Shown here piece after piece: positions 39,501-48,626 of a stretch of 64,000 nt of DNA (position 1 is its first letter; every line of letters begins with the position of its first letter). Origin of the DNA: CAWATZ01 sp963784995 (GTDB lineage Bacteria > Planctomycetota > Planctomycetia > Gemmatales > Gemmataceae); the NCBI GenBank assembly GCA_963784995.1, contig CAWATZ010000018.1, forward strand, positions 1 through 64,000, read 5' to 3'. The notes under the pieces were generated by a model. It did not search any database, had not been told where the DNA came from, and saw nothing but the letters and a program-made list of their open reading frames with translations. The position numbers and the translations under genes are program-made.

Positions 39501-42088
39501 GTCTGGTCCTGACTCCCCGTGACGATGCGCTTGCCGTCCGGGCTGAACGCCACGGACAACACCCCGCCCGCGTGCCCCTTGAGGGCGAGCTTCTCGGTCC
39601 CCGTCTCCGCGTCCCACACCCGCGCCGTAGTGTCCTCATTCCCCGTGACGATGCGCTTGCCGTCACGGCTGAACGCCACGGAGTACACAACACCCGTGCG
39701 CCCCTTGAGGGCGAGCTTCTCGGTCCCCGTCTCCGCGTCCCACACCCGCGCCGTCCGGTCCTGACTCCCCGTGAGGATGCGCTTGCCGTCCGGGCTGAAC
39801 GCCACGGAGGTCACCGAGCCCGCGTGCCCCTTGAGGGCGAGCTTCTCGGTCCCCGTCTCCGCGTCCCACACCCGCACTGTCCTGTCATAACTCCCCGTGA
39901 CGATGCGCTTGCCGTCCGGGCTGAACGCCACGGAGGTCACCCCGTAGCTGACTCCGCCCGTGTGCATCTTGAGGGCGAACTTCACGGTCCCCGTCTCCGC
40001 GTCCCATATCTTCACCTCGCCGGAAAACTCCCCACCGCCCGTGGCGATGCGTTTGCCGTCCGGGCTGAACGCCACGGAGTTCACCCTGTGCCCCTTGAGG
40101 TCGAGCTTCTCGGCCCCCGTCTCCGCGTCCCATACCTTCACCTCGCCGGGCTTTCGATCCACACCCCCACCGCCCGAGACGATGCGTTTGCCGTCCGGGC
40201 TGAACGCCACGAACGTCACCCACTGCGTGTGCCCCTTGAAGGCGAGCTTCTCGGTCCCCGTGTCCGCGTCCCACACCCGCGCCGTCCCGTCATAACTCCC
40301 CGTGACGATGCGTTTGCCGTCCGGGCTGAACGCCACGGAGGTCACACCGGCTGTGTGCCCCGTCAGGTTCTTCAAGGAAAAGGCATGTTTGACCCAGAGG
40401 GCCGTGACGAGCCGGTTCTCCAGGGTTTGCCCATAGTCCGCGTGCGTTTCCACCAGCAACTGGCTCATCCGCTCCCAGTCGCTCTGCTCCCCAGCCCGCA
40501 ACGCCAGGTCCAGCTTGATGGCGTGGACGAAGCCTTTCCACACCCGCTCGTTCCACTGCGCGATCTTCTTCTCGGCATCGGCCCGCTTCGCCTCCTTCGT
40601 TGCCAGGTCGGCCTTCTCCTCGGCGAGTTTCTTGTTGTCGTTGGCCCGCTTCGCCTCGGCCTTGGCCTCCTCGGCCTTGGCCTCGGCGATGGTCTTCTGC
40701 GTGGCCTCGCCGTCGGCCGCGTCCTGCGCCCGCTGCGCTTCTCTTTTTGCCGCATTCGCCTGGGAGTTCGCTTCGACGGCGAAGTAGCTCGACACGGCGA
40801 CACCCGCCAGCAGCACGAACAGGACCAGACTCGCGGCGAAGACCTGCCCCTTGTGCCGGCGGACGAACTTCTTCAGCCGATAGCCCGCGCTCGGCGGGCG
40901 GGCCTCGACCACCTCGTCGGCCAGGTAACGCTGGATGTCGCGGCTGAGGGCGTTGGCCGTGTCGTAGCGCCGGGTGCGGTCCTTCTCCAGCGCCTTCAGC
41001 AGCACCCAGTCGAGTTCCCCCTTCATCAGCTTGGAGAGCTTGGCCGGCTCGGTCCCGCGGTTGGCGGCCACGCTCGGCAGCGCGTCGCCGCTGGAGAGCC
41101 TGGCACTCGGCCGCGGCGCCTCGACCTCGCGGACGATCCGCAGGATCTCCAGCAGCGCCGCCTGGCCCAGCGACTTGCGGTCCACCGGCGTGCTTCCGGT
41201 CAGCAGCTCGTACAGCAGCACGCCGAGCGAGTAGACGTCGGAGCGGGTGTCGATGTCCAGGTTGTTCAGGTTCGCCTGCTCCGGCGACATGTACTCCGGC
41301 GTGCCCACCACCGCCCCGAACCCGGTCATCAGCGTCTTGTCCGTCAGCGTCTGACCGGCGGCCTTGGCCACGCCGAAGTCGATCACCTTCGGCACCGGGC
41401 GGTCGTCGTACATGGCCACCAGGACGTTGGACGGCTTGATGTCGCGGTGGATGATGCCCTTCTGGTGGGCGTGCTGGATGGCCTGGCAGACCGGCACGAA
41501 CAGCTCCAGCCGCTGCCGGGGCGAGAGCTTGTGGTCGTCGCAATACTGGGTGATGGGCGTGCCCTTGACCAGTTCCATGACGAAGAACGGTCGGCCGCCG
41601 TCGGTGGTGCCGGCGTCGAGTACCCGGGCGATGTTGGGGTGGTCCATCATGGCCAGGGCCTGCCGCTCGGCTTCGAACCGGGCCAGCACGGCCTTGGAGT
41701 CCATGCCGGCCTTGATGACCTTGACCGCGACGGCCCGCTTCACGGGTTCGGTCTGCTGGGCCATGAAGACGCTGCCCATGCCGCCCGCGCCGATCTCTTC
41801 GATCAGCTTGTACTTGCCGGCGAGGATGGCGCCGACACGGGCGGTCGGATCGCCGGAATCTTCCGTCGTCGGCTTCTGGTCCGGGGCGTGCGCGCTCGTC
41901 GCATCGCCCGCGTCGGCTGACGGCTCCAGGAAGCTGCCGACGAGCGGCTGGACCGCGAGCATTTGTTCGACTCGGCGCCGAAGAGCGTCATCGCCCGCGC
42001 ATGCCCTCGAAAGATAGCCAGCTCTTTCGGCCGGTGGTAGCGCGGCGGCGGCGAAGAAAATTGCCTCGGCGGGGGACATCTCGGTCAT
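36578..42088 (-). CDS. Giant Ser/Thr kinase with 28 WD40 repeats, 1836 aa
   Basis: ATG 42086-42088 with GGAG upstream; the longer in-frame start reads into sigma no. 3. Domains: N-terminal ~80 residues, kinase ~85-350 (GAGGMGSVF, VAVKVIKAG, HRDIKPSN, DFG), transmembrane helix (SLVLFVLLAGVAVSSYF), an alanine/lysine coiled-coil and a stretch of about 60 residues. Next come 21 repeats of the SVAFSPDGKRIVTGS/ARVWDAETGTEKLALKG type, a ~60-residue helical spacer with no repeats (ERQRYHGEQADLAAKE), and 7 repeats of a second type (SLALAADGKRLFSG/KVWDLEAGKETLTLRG). The counts equal three plus one seven-bladed propellers. The frame is intact over 5.5 kb. Confidence 0.93.
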   Translation of the reverse strand: MTEMSPAEAIFFAAAALPPAERAGYLSRACAGDDALRRRVEQMLAVQPLVGSFLEPSADAGDATSAHAPDQKPTTEDSGDPTARVGAILAGKYKLIEEIGAGGMGSVFMAQQTEPVKRAVAVKVIKAGMDSKAVLARFEAERQALAMMDHPNIARVLDAGTTDGGRPFFVMELVKGTPITQYCDDHKLSPRQRLELFVPVCQAIQHAHQKGIIHRDIKPSNVLVAMYDDRPVPKVIDFGVAKAAGQTLTDKTLMTGFGAVVGTPEYMSPEQANLNNLDIDTRSDVYSLGVLLYELLTGSTPVDRKSLGQAALLEILRIVREVEAPRPSARLSSGDALPSVAANRGTEPAKLSKLMKGELDWVLLKALEKDRTRRYDTANALSRDIQRYLADEVVEARPPSAGYRLKKFVRRHKGQVFAASLVLFVLLAGVAVSSYFAVEANSQANAAKREAQRAQDAADGEATQKTIAEAKAEEAKAEAKRANDNKKLAEEKADLATKEAKRADAEKKIAQWNERVWKGFVHAIKLDLALRAGEQSDWERMSQLLVETHADYGQTLENRLVTALWVKHAFSLKNLTGHTAGVTSVAFSPDGKRIVTGSYDGTARVWDADTGTEKLAFKGHTQWVTFVAFSPDGKRIVSGGGGVDRKPGEVKVWDAETGAEKLDLKGHRVNSVAFSPDGKRIATGGGEFSGEVKIWDAETGTVKFALKMHTGGVSYGVTSVAFSPDGKRIVTGSYDRTVRVWDAETGTEKLALKGHAGSVTSVAFSPDGKRILTGSQDRTARVWDAETGTEKLALKGRTGVVYSVAFSRDGKRIVTGNEDTTARVWDAETGTEKLALKGHAGGVLSVAFSPDGKRIVTGSQDQTARVWDAQTVTEKLALKGHTSGVFSVAFSPDGKRIVTGGGDPSNRNKPGEVKVWDAQTGIEKLALKGHTGSAWGNSVTSVAFSPVGKRIVTGSQDQTARVWDADTGTEKLCLKGHAGEVRSVAFSPDGKRIVTGSYDGTARVWDAETGIEKLAVEGHTGGVFSVAFSPDGKCIVTGSEDKTARVWDAQTGTEKLALKGHTNGVFSVAFSPDGKRILTASSDQTARVWDAQTGTEKLALKGHTGGVYAVTAVAFSPDGKRILTGGGERGKPGEVKVWDAETGTEKLALKGHPGEVRSVAFSPDGKRIVTGSSDQTARVWDADTGTEKLALRGHTDTVYSVAFSPDGKRIVTGSQDRTARVWDAQTGTEKLALKGHTDAVVSVAFSPDGKRIVTGSWDKTARVWDAQTGIEKLAFKGHTATVTSVAFSPDGKRIVTASASGDSRVWDADTGTEKLALTWQPGGVNSVAFSPDGKRIVTGGLSTRVWDAETGTEKLTLGGYTNSVAFSPDGKRIVSGSGDNTARVWDAQTGTEKLCLRGHAANDNGVTSVAFSPDGKRIVTGSYDQTARVWDAQTGIEKLALKGHGGVVFSVAFSPDGKRIVTGRSDGMARVWEADTDTGPEKALFIERQRYHGEQADLAAKEQQWFAVAFHVGRLLLDDPDNADLKKRREEALRKHAARTLRGHTEGVTSLALAADGKRLFSGSFDKTIKVWDLEAGKETLTLRGHTEGVTSLALAADGKRLFSGSYDNTIKVWDLEAGKETLTLRGHTGDVLSLVLAADGKRLLSGSADNTIKVWDLKAGKEILTLRGHKRGVKSLVLAADGKRLFSGSGSLFDRPGEIKVWDLETGQETLTLRGHTGAVLSLALAADGKRLFSGSNDKTIKVWDLEAGKETLALRGHTEGVTSLALAADGKRLLSASFDKTIKVWDLEAGKEMLTLRGHTSGVMSLALAADGKRLFSGSWDHTIKVWDLEPQPR

Positions 42089-42149
42089 GGTCGGACTCCG
42101 CGTAGGAAGGGGCCTCTCCCACCAATGCGCAAAAACCAGCCGGATACTC

Positions 42150-42711
42150 TCACCCAGTCGGCAAATTTTTTTCGCCCTGGAGTTCGGCGTAGAGCCAGAG
42201 GCGGGCAAACTCCCACCAGCGGGCCGCCGTCGCCGGCGAGACGCCCAGGACTGCCGCCGCTTCACGTACCGGCAGCCCGGCGAAAAAGCGTAACTCGACG
42301 AGTTTCGCCTTCGCCGGTTCCACGGCGGCGAACCGCTTCAGCGCGTCGTCGAGGTCGAGCAACCCTTCGGGCGATTCCTGGATGCGCTGGTTGTCCTCCA
42401 GGGGCACGCGTCGCCGGCCGCCGCCGTGACGCACCGCGGCCTTCCGGCGTGCCGCCTCGATGAGGATGCGCCGCATGGCCTCGGCGGCGGCGGCGAAGAA
42501 GTGCCCGCGGCCGTCGAAGTGTTGATCCCCGACCAGCCGCAGGTAGGCTTCGTGGACCAGGGCGGTGGCGTTGAGGGTCTGGCCGGGGGCTTCGGCGGCC
42601 AGGCGCGCGGCAGCGAGCCCGCAGCTCGTCGTAGACGAGCGGCAAGAGGTCGGCAGCGGCCTGGCGGTCGCCGGCGGCGGCAGCGTCGAGGAGGTGGGTC
42701 ACGTTGGACAT
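42150..42711 (-). CDS. ECF sigma factor no. 3 (kinase-linked type), frameshifted
   Basis: The N-terminal MSNVTHLLDAAAAGDRQ and LLPLVYDEL lie in one frame. ATALVHEAYLRLVG, AEAMRRILIEAARRK and region 4 (LRFFAGLPVREAAAVLGV) lie in another. Comparison with sigma no. 2 shows two bases missing near 42618 (GAGCCCGC against GAGCGCCCGC). The product would be about 187 residues if repaired. The kinase no. 3 start lies 61 bp downstream. Region 4 is followed by a WWEFARLWLYAEL end like the other two. Confidence 0.85.
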
Positions 42712-42825
42712 GAAGGATTAGTATACACTCCGCTGAACGGCCCGTCAGGAGACCCCGAGGCTGAGCTGGAACACTTGAGCCGCCTCGCAGCCAGATCGCG
42801 AACTGATGACACGCAAACTCCGGCA

Positions 42826-42879
42826 GGTGTTGCGCGCGTTGATTACATCAAACCGCGGTGTGTCCGACCGCCGCGCGCA
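42826..42879. repeat. Dispersed ~54-bp repeat, copy 1
   Basis: This stretch begins GGTGTTGCGCGCGTTG, continues through TACATCAAACCGCGGTGTGT and ends CCGCGCGC. It recurs with few changes at 48331-48383. It lies in the otherwise empty 250 bp upstream of sigma no. 3, which also should contain that operon's promoter. Copy 2 is followed by a perfect inverted repeat; this copy is not. Confidence 0.8.
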
Positions 42880-42959
42880 ACCCGTAAGCCTATTCGAGTT
42901 CAGCGTGCCGCGCCGCCACCCGCCGCTTCGTGCCCACACCCCGCGCCACTTGCGCTACA

Positions 42960-43208
42960 ATCGGCCAGCCGGGCGTTTTCTTTTCGGCTGTCTCAGCGCG
43001 TGCGATCTACTCCTGATCCCTGGCCTCCTGCTCCTGCTTCTTCGCCTCGATCAGCCCCCAGGTCGCCCCGGCCATTCCCGCCAGCAGCGAACAGGACCAG
43101 ACTGGGGGCGACGACCTGCCCCTTGTGCCGGCGGACGAACTTCTGCAGCCGGTAGCCCGCGCTCGGCGGCCGCGCCTCGACCACTGCGTCGGCCAGATAG
43201 CGCTGGAG
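42960..43208 (-). pseudogene. Remnant of a kinase-WD40 gene (juxtamembrane part)
   Basis: On the minus strand the sequence reads VVEARPPSAGYRLQKFVRRH then KGQVVAPSLVLFA, followed after a frame change by the GLIEAKKQEQEA-type coiled-coil start. This is the linker, membrane helix and coiled-coil of the kinases at 26.5 and 30.5 kb. Kinase and WD40 portions are missing on either side and several indels are present. It marks the decayed edge of a former fourth kinase gene. Confidence 0.8.
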
Positions 43209-43400
43209 TCAATGTCGTGACCTCCTGCTCCTCGCCATCACGTTCAGTTCATGCTCCTCTAACAAAACCGAGGTGTTCTACAGAGCAAACCTGACCCCTT
43301 TTTTCTTTCTGAAGAAAAATGTGAAAATTATCGGCGCTTTGGCCCCCTTCCTTCCAGTACTATCTGGAGACGGACGTTGCCCGGCCACAAGGCGAACACC

Positions 43401-45241
43401 ATGGCGGCTCAACAATTAGACCGGGTCATTCGGCAGCTGCGCCGTTCCGCTTTGCTGCGGGATCACGGCGACGCCACCGACGGGCAATTGCTCGATCGCT
43501 TTCTTGACCGGCAGGATAAAGCGGCTTTTGAAACGCTGGTGCGGCGGCACGGGTCGATGGTCCTCAGTGTGTGCCGCCGGGTGCTCGGGAACACGCATGA
43601 CGCCGAGGATGCTTTCCAGGCCACGTTCCTCGTGCTGGTCCACAAAGCAGCGTCTCTGGCGATGCGCGAGCTTGTGGGCAACTGGCTCTATGGCGTGGCC
43701 CACCGTACCGCACTCGAAGCGCGAACCCTGGCCGCCCGCAGACGGGTAAGAGAAAAACAGGTGAGTGAAATGCCCGAGCCGGCCATGCCTGAAGCCGCGG
43801 CCGACGGCGATTTGCGACTCCTGCTCGATCGGGAGTTGAGCCAACTGCCTGACAAGTATCGGGTGCCGATCGTGCTGTGCGACCTGGAAGGCCGGACGAG
43901 GAAGGAAGTAGCCCGGCAACTCGGTGTCCCCGAAAGCACCGTCTCGGGACGGCTCACGACGGCGCGACGCCTGCTGGCCCGGCGCTGGCGCGCCAGGGGA
44001 TCACACTGGGCGCCGGTGTGGCAGTTCTGTTGCAAAGTTCGGCGTCGGCCTGCGTGCCGGCGCCGCTGGTCCTTTCCACGGTAACAGCCGCGGCGTCGGT
44101 TGCGGCAGGCCAGACGGCAGTCGGCGCGGTATCTGCGCACGTTGGTGCCCTGGCAAAAGGAGTGTTGAACGCCATGTTCCTGACCAAGATGAAGACCCTG
44201 ACCTCCCTTGTCCTGGCCGTCGTTGTTGTCGCCAGCTTCGGCCTCGCTGGGCAAAATCTCGGCGCTCCCACTGCGAACGGCCGTCAGACGCCGCCAGCAC
44301 AGGAGAAGCCGGCTACGGCAGCACCCGACAAGGCCGTCCCGGCCAAAGATAAGGAAACGGTCCCCTTGTTCACCACGGTCCGGTACACCGGCTCCAGGTC
44401 TGTCACGATCCGCCAGACCGGCAAAGAAAGGATCAATGGCGCCGCCGTTCAGCCCGGGGACGTGCAAAACAGCGTCCTGACCCTCGCTGGCGCCGAGGAT
44501 TACGACGTTGAAGTCAAGGAGTTGAGCGCGATCCAGCACGACGGCAGTGGCACCATCGAGGCGAACGACCTCAAGACCAAACGCCTGGCTGTTACGACGA
44601 AAGGCAGCGGCGACATCATCGCCACTGGCACGGCCGACGAGCAAGAAATCACCCTCAACGGATCGGGAGCATTCCAAGGGAAGGACCTGAAAGGCAAGGA
44701 AGGCACTGTCCGCATCGGCGGGTCCGGCGACGTGGTGGTTCACGTGACCGCGAAACTGAAAGGGATCATCTCAGGCTCGGGAACGGTGAAATACGTCGGG
44801 AGGCCCACGGTGGAAGAGGAGGTGACCGGGTCCGGCGCGGTTCGCCCGTTCCGGGACGGCGAAGATGCCGGCGCGCGCAAGGCACGAGCCGGTGGCAGAG
44901 CACAAGCTGGTCGTTTGCCGGGCTTCCTGCAAGACGATGGCCGCCTGGGAGCCGCCCTCGAAATCCCCGCTCCGATCCTGGTGGATCAGCTGGACCTGCC
45001 CAGGGGCCAGGGTCTGGTCATCAGCGCAGTCAACGCCGACTCCGCCGCGGCCAAGGCAGGGATCAAGGCCAACGACATCCTCCTGGAGCTGAATGGCAAG
45101 GCCGTTCCCAGCGAAGCAAGCGAATTCGCCAAGTTGCTGGAAGGCATCAAGGCCAAGACGCCGGTCGGTGCTGTCGTTCTGCGCAAGGGCAAGAAGGAGA
45201 CGATCAAGGAGCTGACGCTTCCCGTACCCGGTTCCAGATGA
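43401..45241 (+). CDS. ECF sigma factor fused to membrane anchor, GIN and PDZ domains; one frameshift
   Basis: Residues 1-195 are an ECF sigma factor: region 2 FETLVRRHGSMVLSVCRRVLG and DAEDAFQATFLVL, region 4 YRVPIVLCDLEGRTRKEVA with QLGVPESTVSGRL. After an indel near 43983 the sequence continues as LARQGITLGAGVAVLLQSS, then hydrophobic stretches including LTSLVLAVVVVASFGLAG. A GIN (DUF2807-like) beta-helix of GSGD-containing repeats follows, then a PDZ domain (ILVDQLDLPRGQGLVISAV, AGIKANDILLELNGKAV). The C-terminal half would be extracytoplasmic and could sense envelope state. Planctomycete ECFs with long C-terminal extensions are known; this domain combination I have not seen described. 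Confidence 0.85.
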
Positions 45242-45249
45242 AAGCACCA

Positions 45250-45280
45250 GGCCGGGGGTCTTGGTGCAAGAACCCCGGCC
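45250..45280 (+). terminator. Hairpin after the sigma-GIN-PDZ gene
   Basis: GGCCGGGGGTCTTG pairs with CAAGAACCCCGGCC around a two- to three-base loop, nine bases after the stop codon. A weak T-rich stretch (CATCTTTTC) follows about ten bases later. It could terminate transcription or only protect the mRNA end before the next gene at 45335. Confidence 0.45.
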
Positions 45281-45334
45281 CTCCATCTTTTCAAAACCAC
45301 GCCCGAACCCGGCAAACCAGGCAGGAGAATGGCA

Positions 45335-47094
45335 ATGATGTTCCACCGAGGACGGAGCGGCAGACGCGGCTTGGCTGCTCTCCTTATCGCACTGGCGTGG
45401 TTACCGAGGGCGACTCCGGCAGATCGACCGGACGGCCCGCAACCGATTGCTACTGCCGACTGGCCCACGTACAACCACGATGTCCGAGGCTGGCGCTTCA
45501 ACTCCGGTGAAAAAACACTCTCCCCGACGAATGCCTCCAAACTCGAGGAGAAGTGGCGTTTTCCCGCGAAGGGTTTGACGGCGCAGGTCGGCGCGATCCA
45601 CGGAACGCCGACCGTCGTGAATGGCCATGTCTACTTCGGCACCGCCAGATACCCGGCGGTATACAAGCTGAAGCCGGACGGTACGCTTGCCTGGGTCTAT
45701 CGTCCGAGCAGTGGCCAAACATCGTCTGTTCTTCCTCAAGGGGGCCCAAACCTCATTGACGCGGGGAAAGGGTTTCTCACCTCAGCGCTAGTTACGGAAA
45801 CGGGTGTCTTTCTCGGGAATTCGGCGGGTGTCTTTTTCGCACTGGATCGCAGGACCGGAAAGGAGCTTTGGAAAGTCGATACGTGCGCAGCGGGCTTTCC
45901 CGGCCATCACCCGATCAACATCTTTAACGCGTCAGCGATCCTCGCGGACGGCAAAGTGATCGTGGGCGGGGGAGGTTACGAGCATCCCTATCCCAAGGAT
46001 CCGAACTACCCCTGTTGCACCGGACGCGGCTTTGTCGTCGCATTCGACCCTGCGAACGGAAAGGTCGTGTGGAAGTACGACGTCGGCGAGAAACCCCAGA
46101 AATTCGCTGAGCCCGTTGTCATCGAGGATCCGAGGGGCAAGCATGTGTTTCAGTATGGGCCATCGACAAGCTCGGTCTGGTCAACACCGTCTTACGATGC
46201 CGAAAGCGGCACAATCTTCTTCGGCACCGATGTCCACAATTCCCCTCGCCAGCCGACGAAGGAGGATCCGCGAAACTACACGAAGTATTCGGCCGCCGTG
46301 ATCGCGGTCGATGTCAAGGTTGGTCGTGAAAAGTGGGTCACTCAGCTCAACAAGGGAGACATCTTTAACCATACGATGGCGGGATACGATCCCACGACGG
46401 GGCGTTACAAGGACTGCTCAGTCGGCGACACCCCAAAGATTTACTCGATTGAAGTCGATGGCCGCGAGGCGAAAGTCGTCGGTGTCGGCTGCAAAAACGG
46501 CGGCTTCTACGTGCTCCGTGCGAGCGATGGCAAGCAGATCGCCAAGACCCCGATCTTCGAGGGCAAGCCGGAATACCCTCTCGCCCCGAAGCCCGACGCA
46601 CGTCTGCTCGCGCTACCGAGTGCGATCGGCGGCATTCAAACCGGCTGTGCGACGGATGGCAAGAACGTCTTCACCAATGGGATCGACTGGCTGCTTCTCA
46701 ACACGAAGAAGCCGGGCTGGCCCGAAGGCGGACGGGTTGTCAGTGTCTCCGCGAATCTGCGCAAGAGAACTGGCGTCATGAACGACCGAAGATCACCGGC
46801 CCGAAATACACCGGCGGCGACCCGGTAGGATCTGGCGTCGCGCTGGGGGGTGGTATCGCCTGCTTTACCACAACCGCCTCGGAACAGCTCGTTGTCCTTG
46901 ATGCCGGATCGGGGAAGTTGCTGAAACAGCTGCAAATCGGAACCGTCTGGAGTGGCCCGTCGATCTCGCGCGGCCGCATCTATATCGGGACCGGGAGCAT
47001 TCTGTTCCTGAAGAAGGAACCAACCGGCACGCTCTACTCCTTCGGTTTGCCCGGCGAAGACGAGATCGCTCGCATGGGCACGGGAAACGAATAG
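45335..47094 (+). CDS. Secreted PQQ-dehydrogenase-like beta-propeller protein, one frameshift
   Basis: ATG 45335 or 45338 has GCAGGAG at good spacing. The signal peptide (GLAALLIALAWLPRATPA) is followed by tryptophan-docking-type propeller strands: ATADWPTYNHDVRGWRFN, HGTPTVVNGHVYFGTA, GVFFALDRRTGKELWKVD, VVAFDPANGKVVWKYD, VIAVDVKVGREKWVTQL. This is the PQQ-binding-like/quinoprotein propeller. Whether PQQ binds is not clear, and a catalytic Asp/Glu pair is not obvious. An indel near 46780 separates the last ~105 residues (DPVGSGVALGGGIACFTTT to ARMGTGNE). A secreted hydrolase follows 36 bp downstream. Confidence 0.82.
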
Positions 47095-47130
47095 TTTGTT
47101 GTTTCAACCCCCTGCAGGCAAGGAGAGGAA

Positions 47131-48181
47131 ATGAACCGTAACTCTTTTCGCTCACTCTCGGTCGTGCTTGTCACCGTATTGACATTCTCATCTTCTCCGG
47201 TGTTCGCTCAGCAGCCGAAGACGCAAGGGAAAACGCGCGGCGGAGTCGAAAGCGCTACCCTATCCACCGCTTCCCGAGAACGTTGAGCGAAAGGCGGTGA
47301 CGATCTGGAGTGATGGAACACGAATGGCCGGTGATGTCTATCGTCCGAAGAATCTCAAGCCGGCCGACAAGCTGCCGGCGATTGTCTTCGTCCACGGCAC
47401 GGGTGGTGTCAAGAAGACAGGTTGGTCCTGCAAACTCGGAGCGGCCTTCGCACAGAACGGCTATATCTTTCTCAACTTTGACTATCGAGGCTGGGGTGAA
47501 AGTGAAAGCAAGCTCTTGATGCTTGAAAAGATGCCCGACCCCGACGAAAAGGGGGAGGTGACGGTCAAGGCCCGGGCCATTCGCTGGCAGATGGACTTTC
47601 AGGATCAGACGACTGACATCCGCAACGCGATTGCCTTTCTTTCTGGTGAACCTAACGTCGATCGAGAGCGGCTCGGCGTTTTGGGGACAAGTTACGGAGG
47701 GGGGCTGGCGACCTGGATGGCAGCCTATGATCCACGGGTGAAGTGCGCCGCGGTGCAGGTGCCGGGCATGGGAGGCGGACGCGGGCCAAAGTATTCCGAA
47801 AACGCCTATGGCTTGATGACGCGCCAGGCGCGTGGCGAGACGGAACCCATCCCGTACGAGCAGGGAGCGCCCGGCGGGAAAATGGCTGCCTACGCCCATA
47901 TGCGCTACAACAGCGCCAAAGACGTCGCCTTTGACGCGATCCGCTCTGCACAAGACGTGAAGGTCCCCATGCTGATCATTGACGCCGGGAAGGAAGAACT
48001 GATGGATATCACCAAAAACGGCGGTCGTGTTGCCGACATTCTGCGTAGGAAGGGCACAACCGTCAAGTACCACATCATCGCCGACATTGGTCACTACGGC
48101 GTCTACGGAGACAAGTTTGAGGAGGCCCTGAAGATGGAGTTGGACTGGTTTAATCAGCATCTGAAAAAGAGTGCCAAGTAG
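47131..48181 (+). CDS. Secreted alpha/beta hydrolase (dienelactone-hydrolase/S9-like), one frameshift
   Basis: ATG 47131 has a strong AAGGAGAGGAA site. Residues 1-27 are a signal peptide ending SSPVFAQQ. After an indel near 47250 the hydrolase continues: WSDGTRMAGDVYRPKNL, oxyanion region VFVHGTGGVKKTGW, nucleophile GTSYGGG, acid ...LIIDAGKEELMD and histidine DIGHYGVYGD. An ester or peptide-bond hydrolase is likely; the substrate is unknown. With the propeller gene upstream (36 bp) it probably forms an operon for an extracytoplasmic oxidation/hydrolysis pathway. Confidence 0.82.
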
Positions 48182-48330
48182 TCAACAGGAGCAGGCATGG
48201 TGTTCCGGCCGCGGTCTCCCGAACCGACCTTCTCGTGTTCAACTCGGGAACGTTCTTTCGCTTGGGAACAGATAGTCTGCCTTTCACAGGTCGTCCATGG
48301 CCGGGTGCAGAAATGACCAAGTTGAAGTCT

Positions 48331-48412
48331 GGTGTTGCGCGCGTCGGTTACATCAAACCGCGGTGTGTCCGACCTCCGCGCGCTGGCGATCTCGGCTTGC
48401 GCGCGGAGGTCG
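48331..48412. repeat. Dispersed repeat copy 2, extended by an inverted repeat
   Basis: 48331-48383 matches 42826-42879. Here its right end CGACCTCCGCGCGC (48370-48383) is mirrored perfectly by GCGCGCGGAGGTCG at 48399-48412. The 48182-48879 region has no convincing gene. Besides this repeat and the hairpin at 48627 I see nothing in it. Confidence 0.75.
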
Positions 48413-48626
48413 AGGTGACCGACTCGCGAACGCTCCGGAGTACAGGGGGTGACAGTCATCGGCTCATCGATCTGTCGTTCCACGGCGTTGCAATCGGGGT
48501 CGTTCCGGTGCGTCTCCCAGATCGATGGTGTTGCTATTCTGGGCACGCTCCAACAGATTTACTGCATCCAACCTTTCTAAAGACACAGAGGAAGAGAGGG
48601 GACAGGTTATTGATGTTCGGGTTGTC

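Noticed and set aside
37500..40340. CRISPR-like or satellite array suggested by regular ~120-bp direct repeats
   Set aside because: The repeats are in-frame WD40 codons within an uninterrupted 5.5-kb kinase gene; their period equals one blade.
36587..41920. Long plus-strand open frames opposite the giant kinase
   Set aside because: They mirror the repeat codons (for example repeated HPRR and PRDDAFAVRAERHG) and have no start signals.
43213..43400. A further gene between the kinase remnant and the sigma-GIN-PDZ gene
   Set aside because: The stretch is less GC-rich and has stops in all frames; it more likely holds the promoter of the sigma gene.
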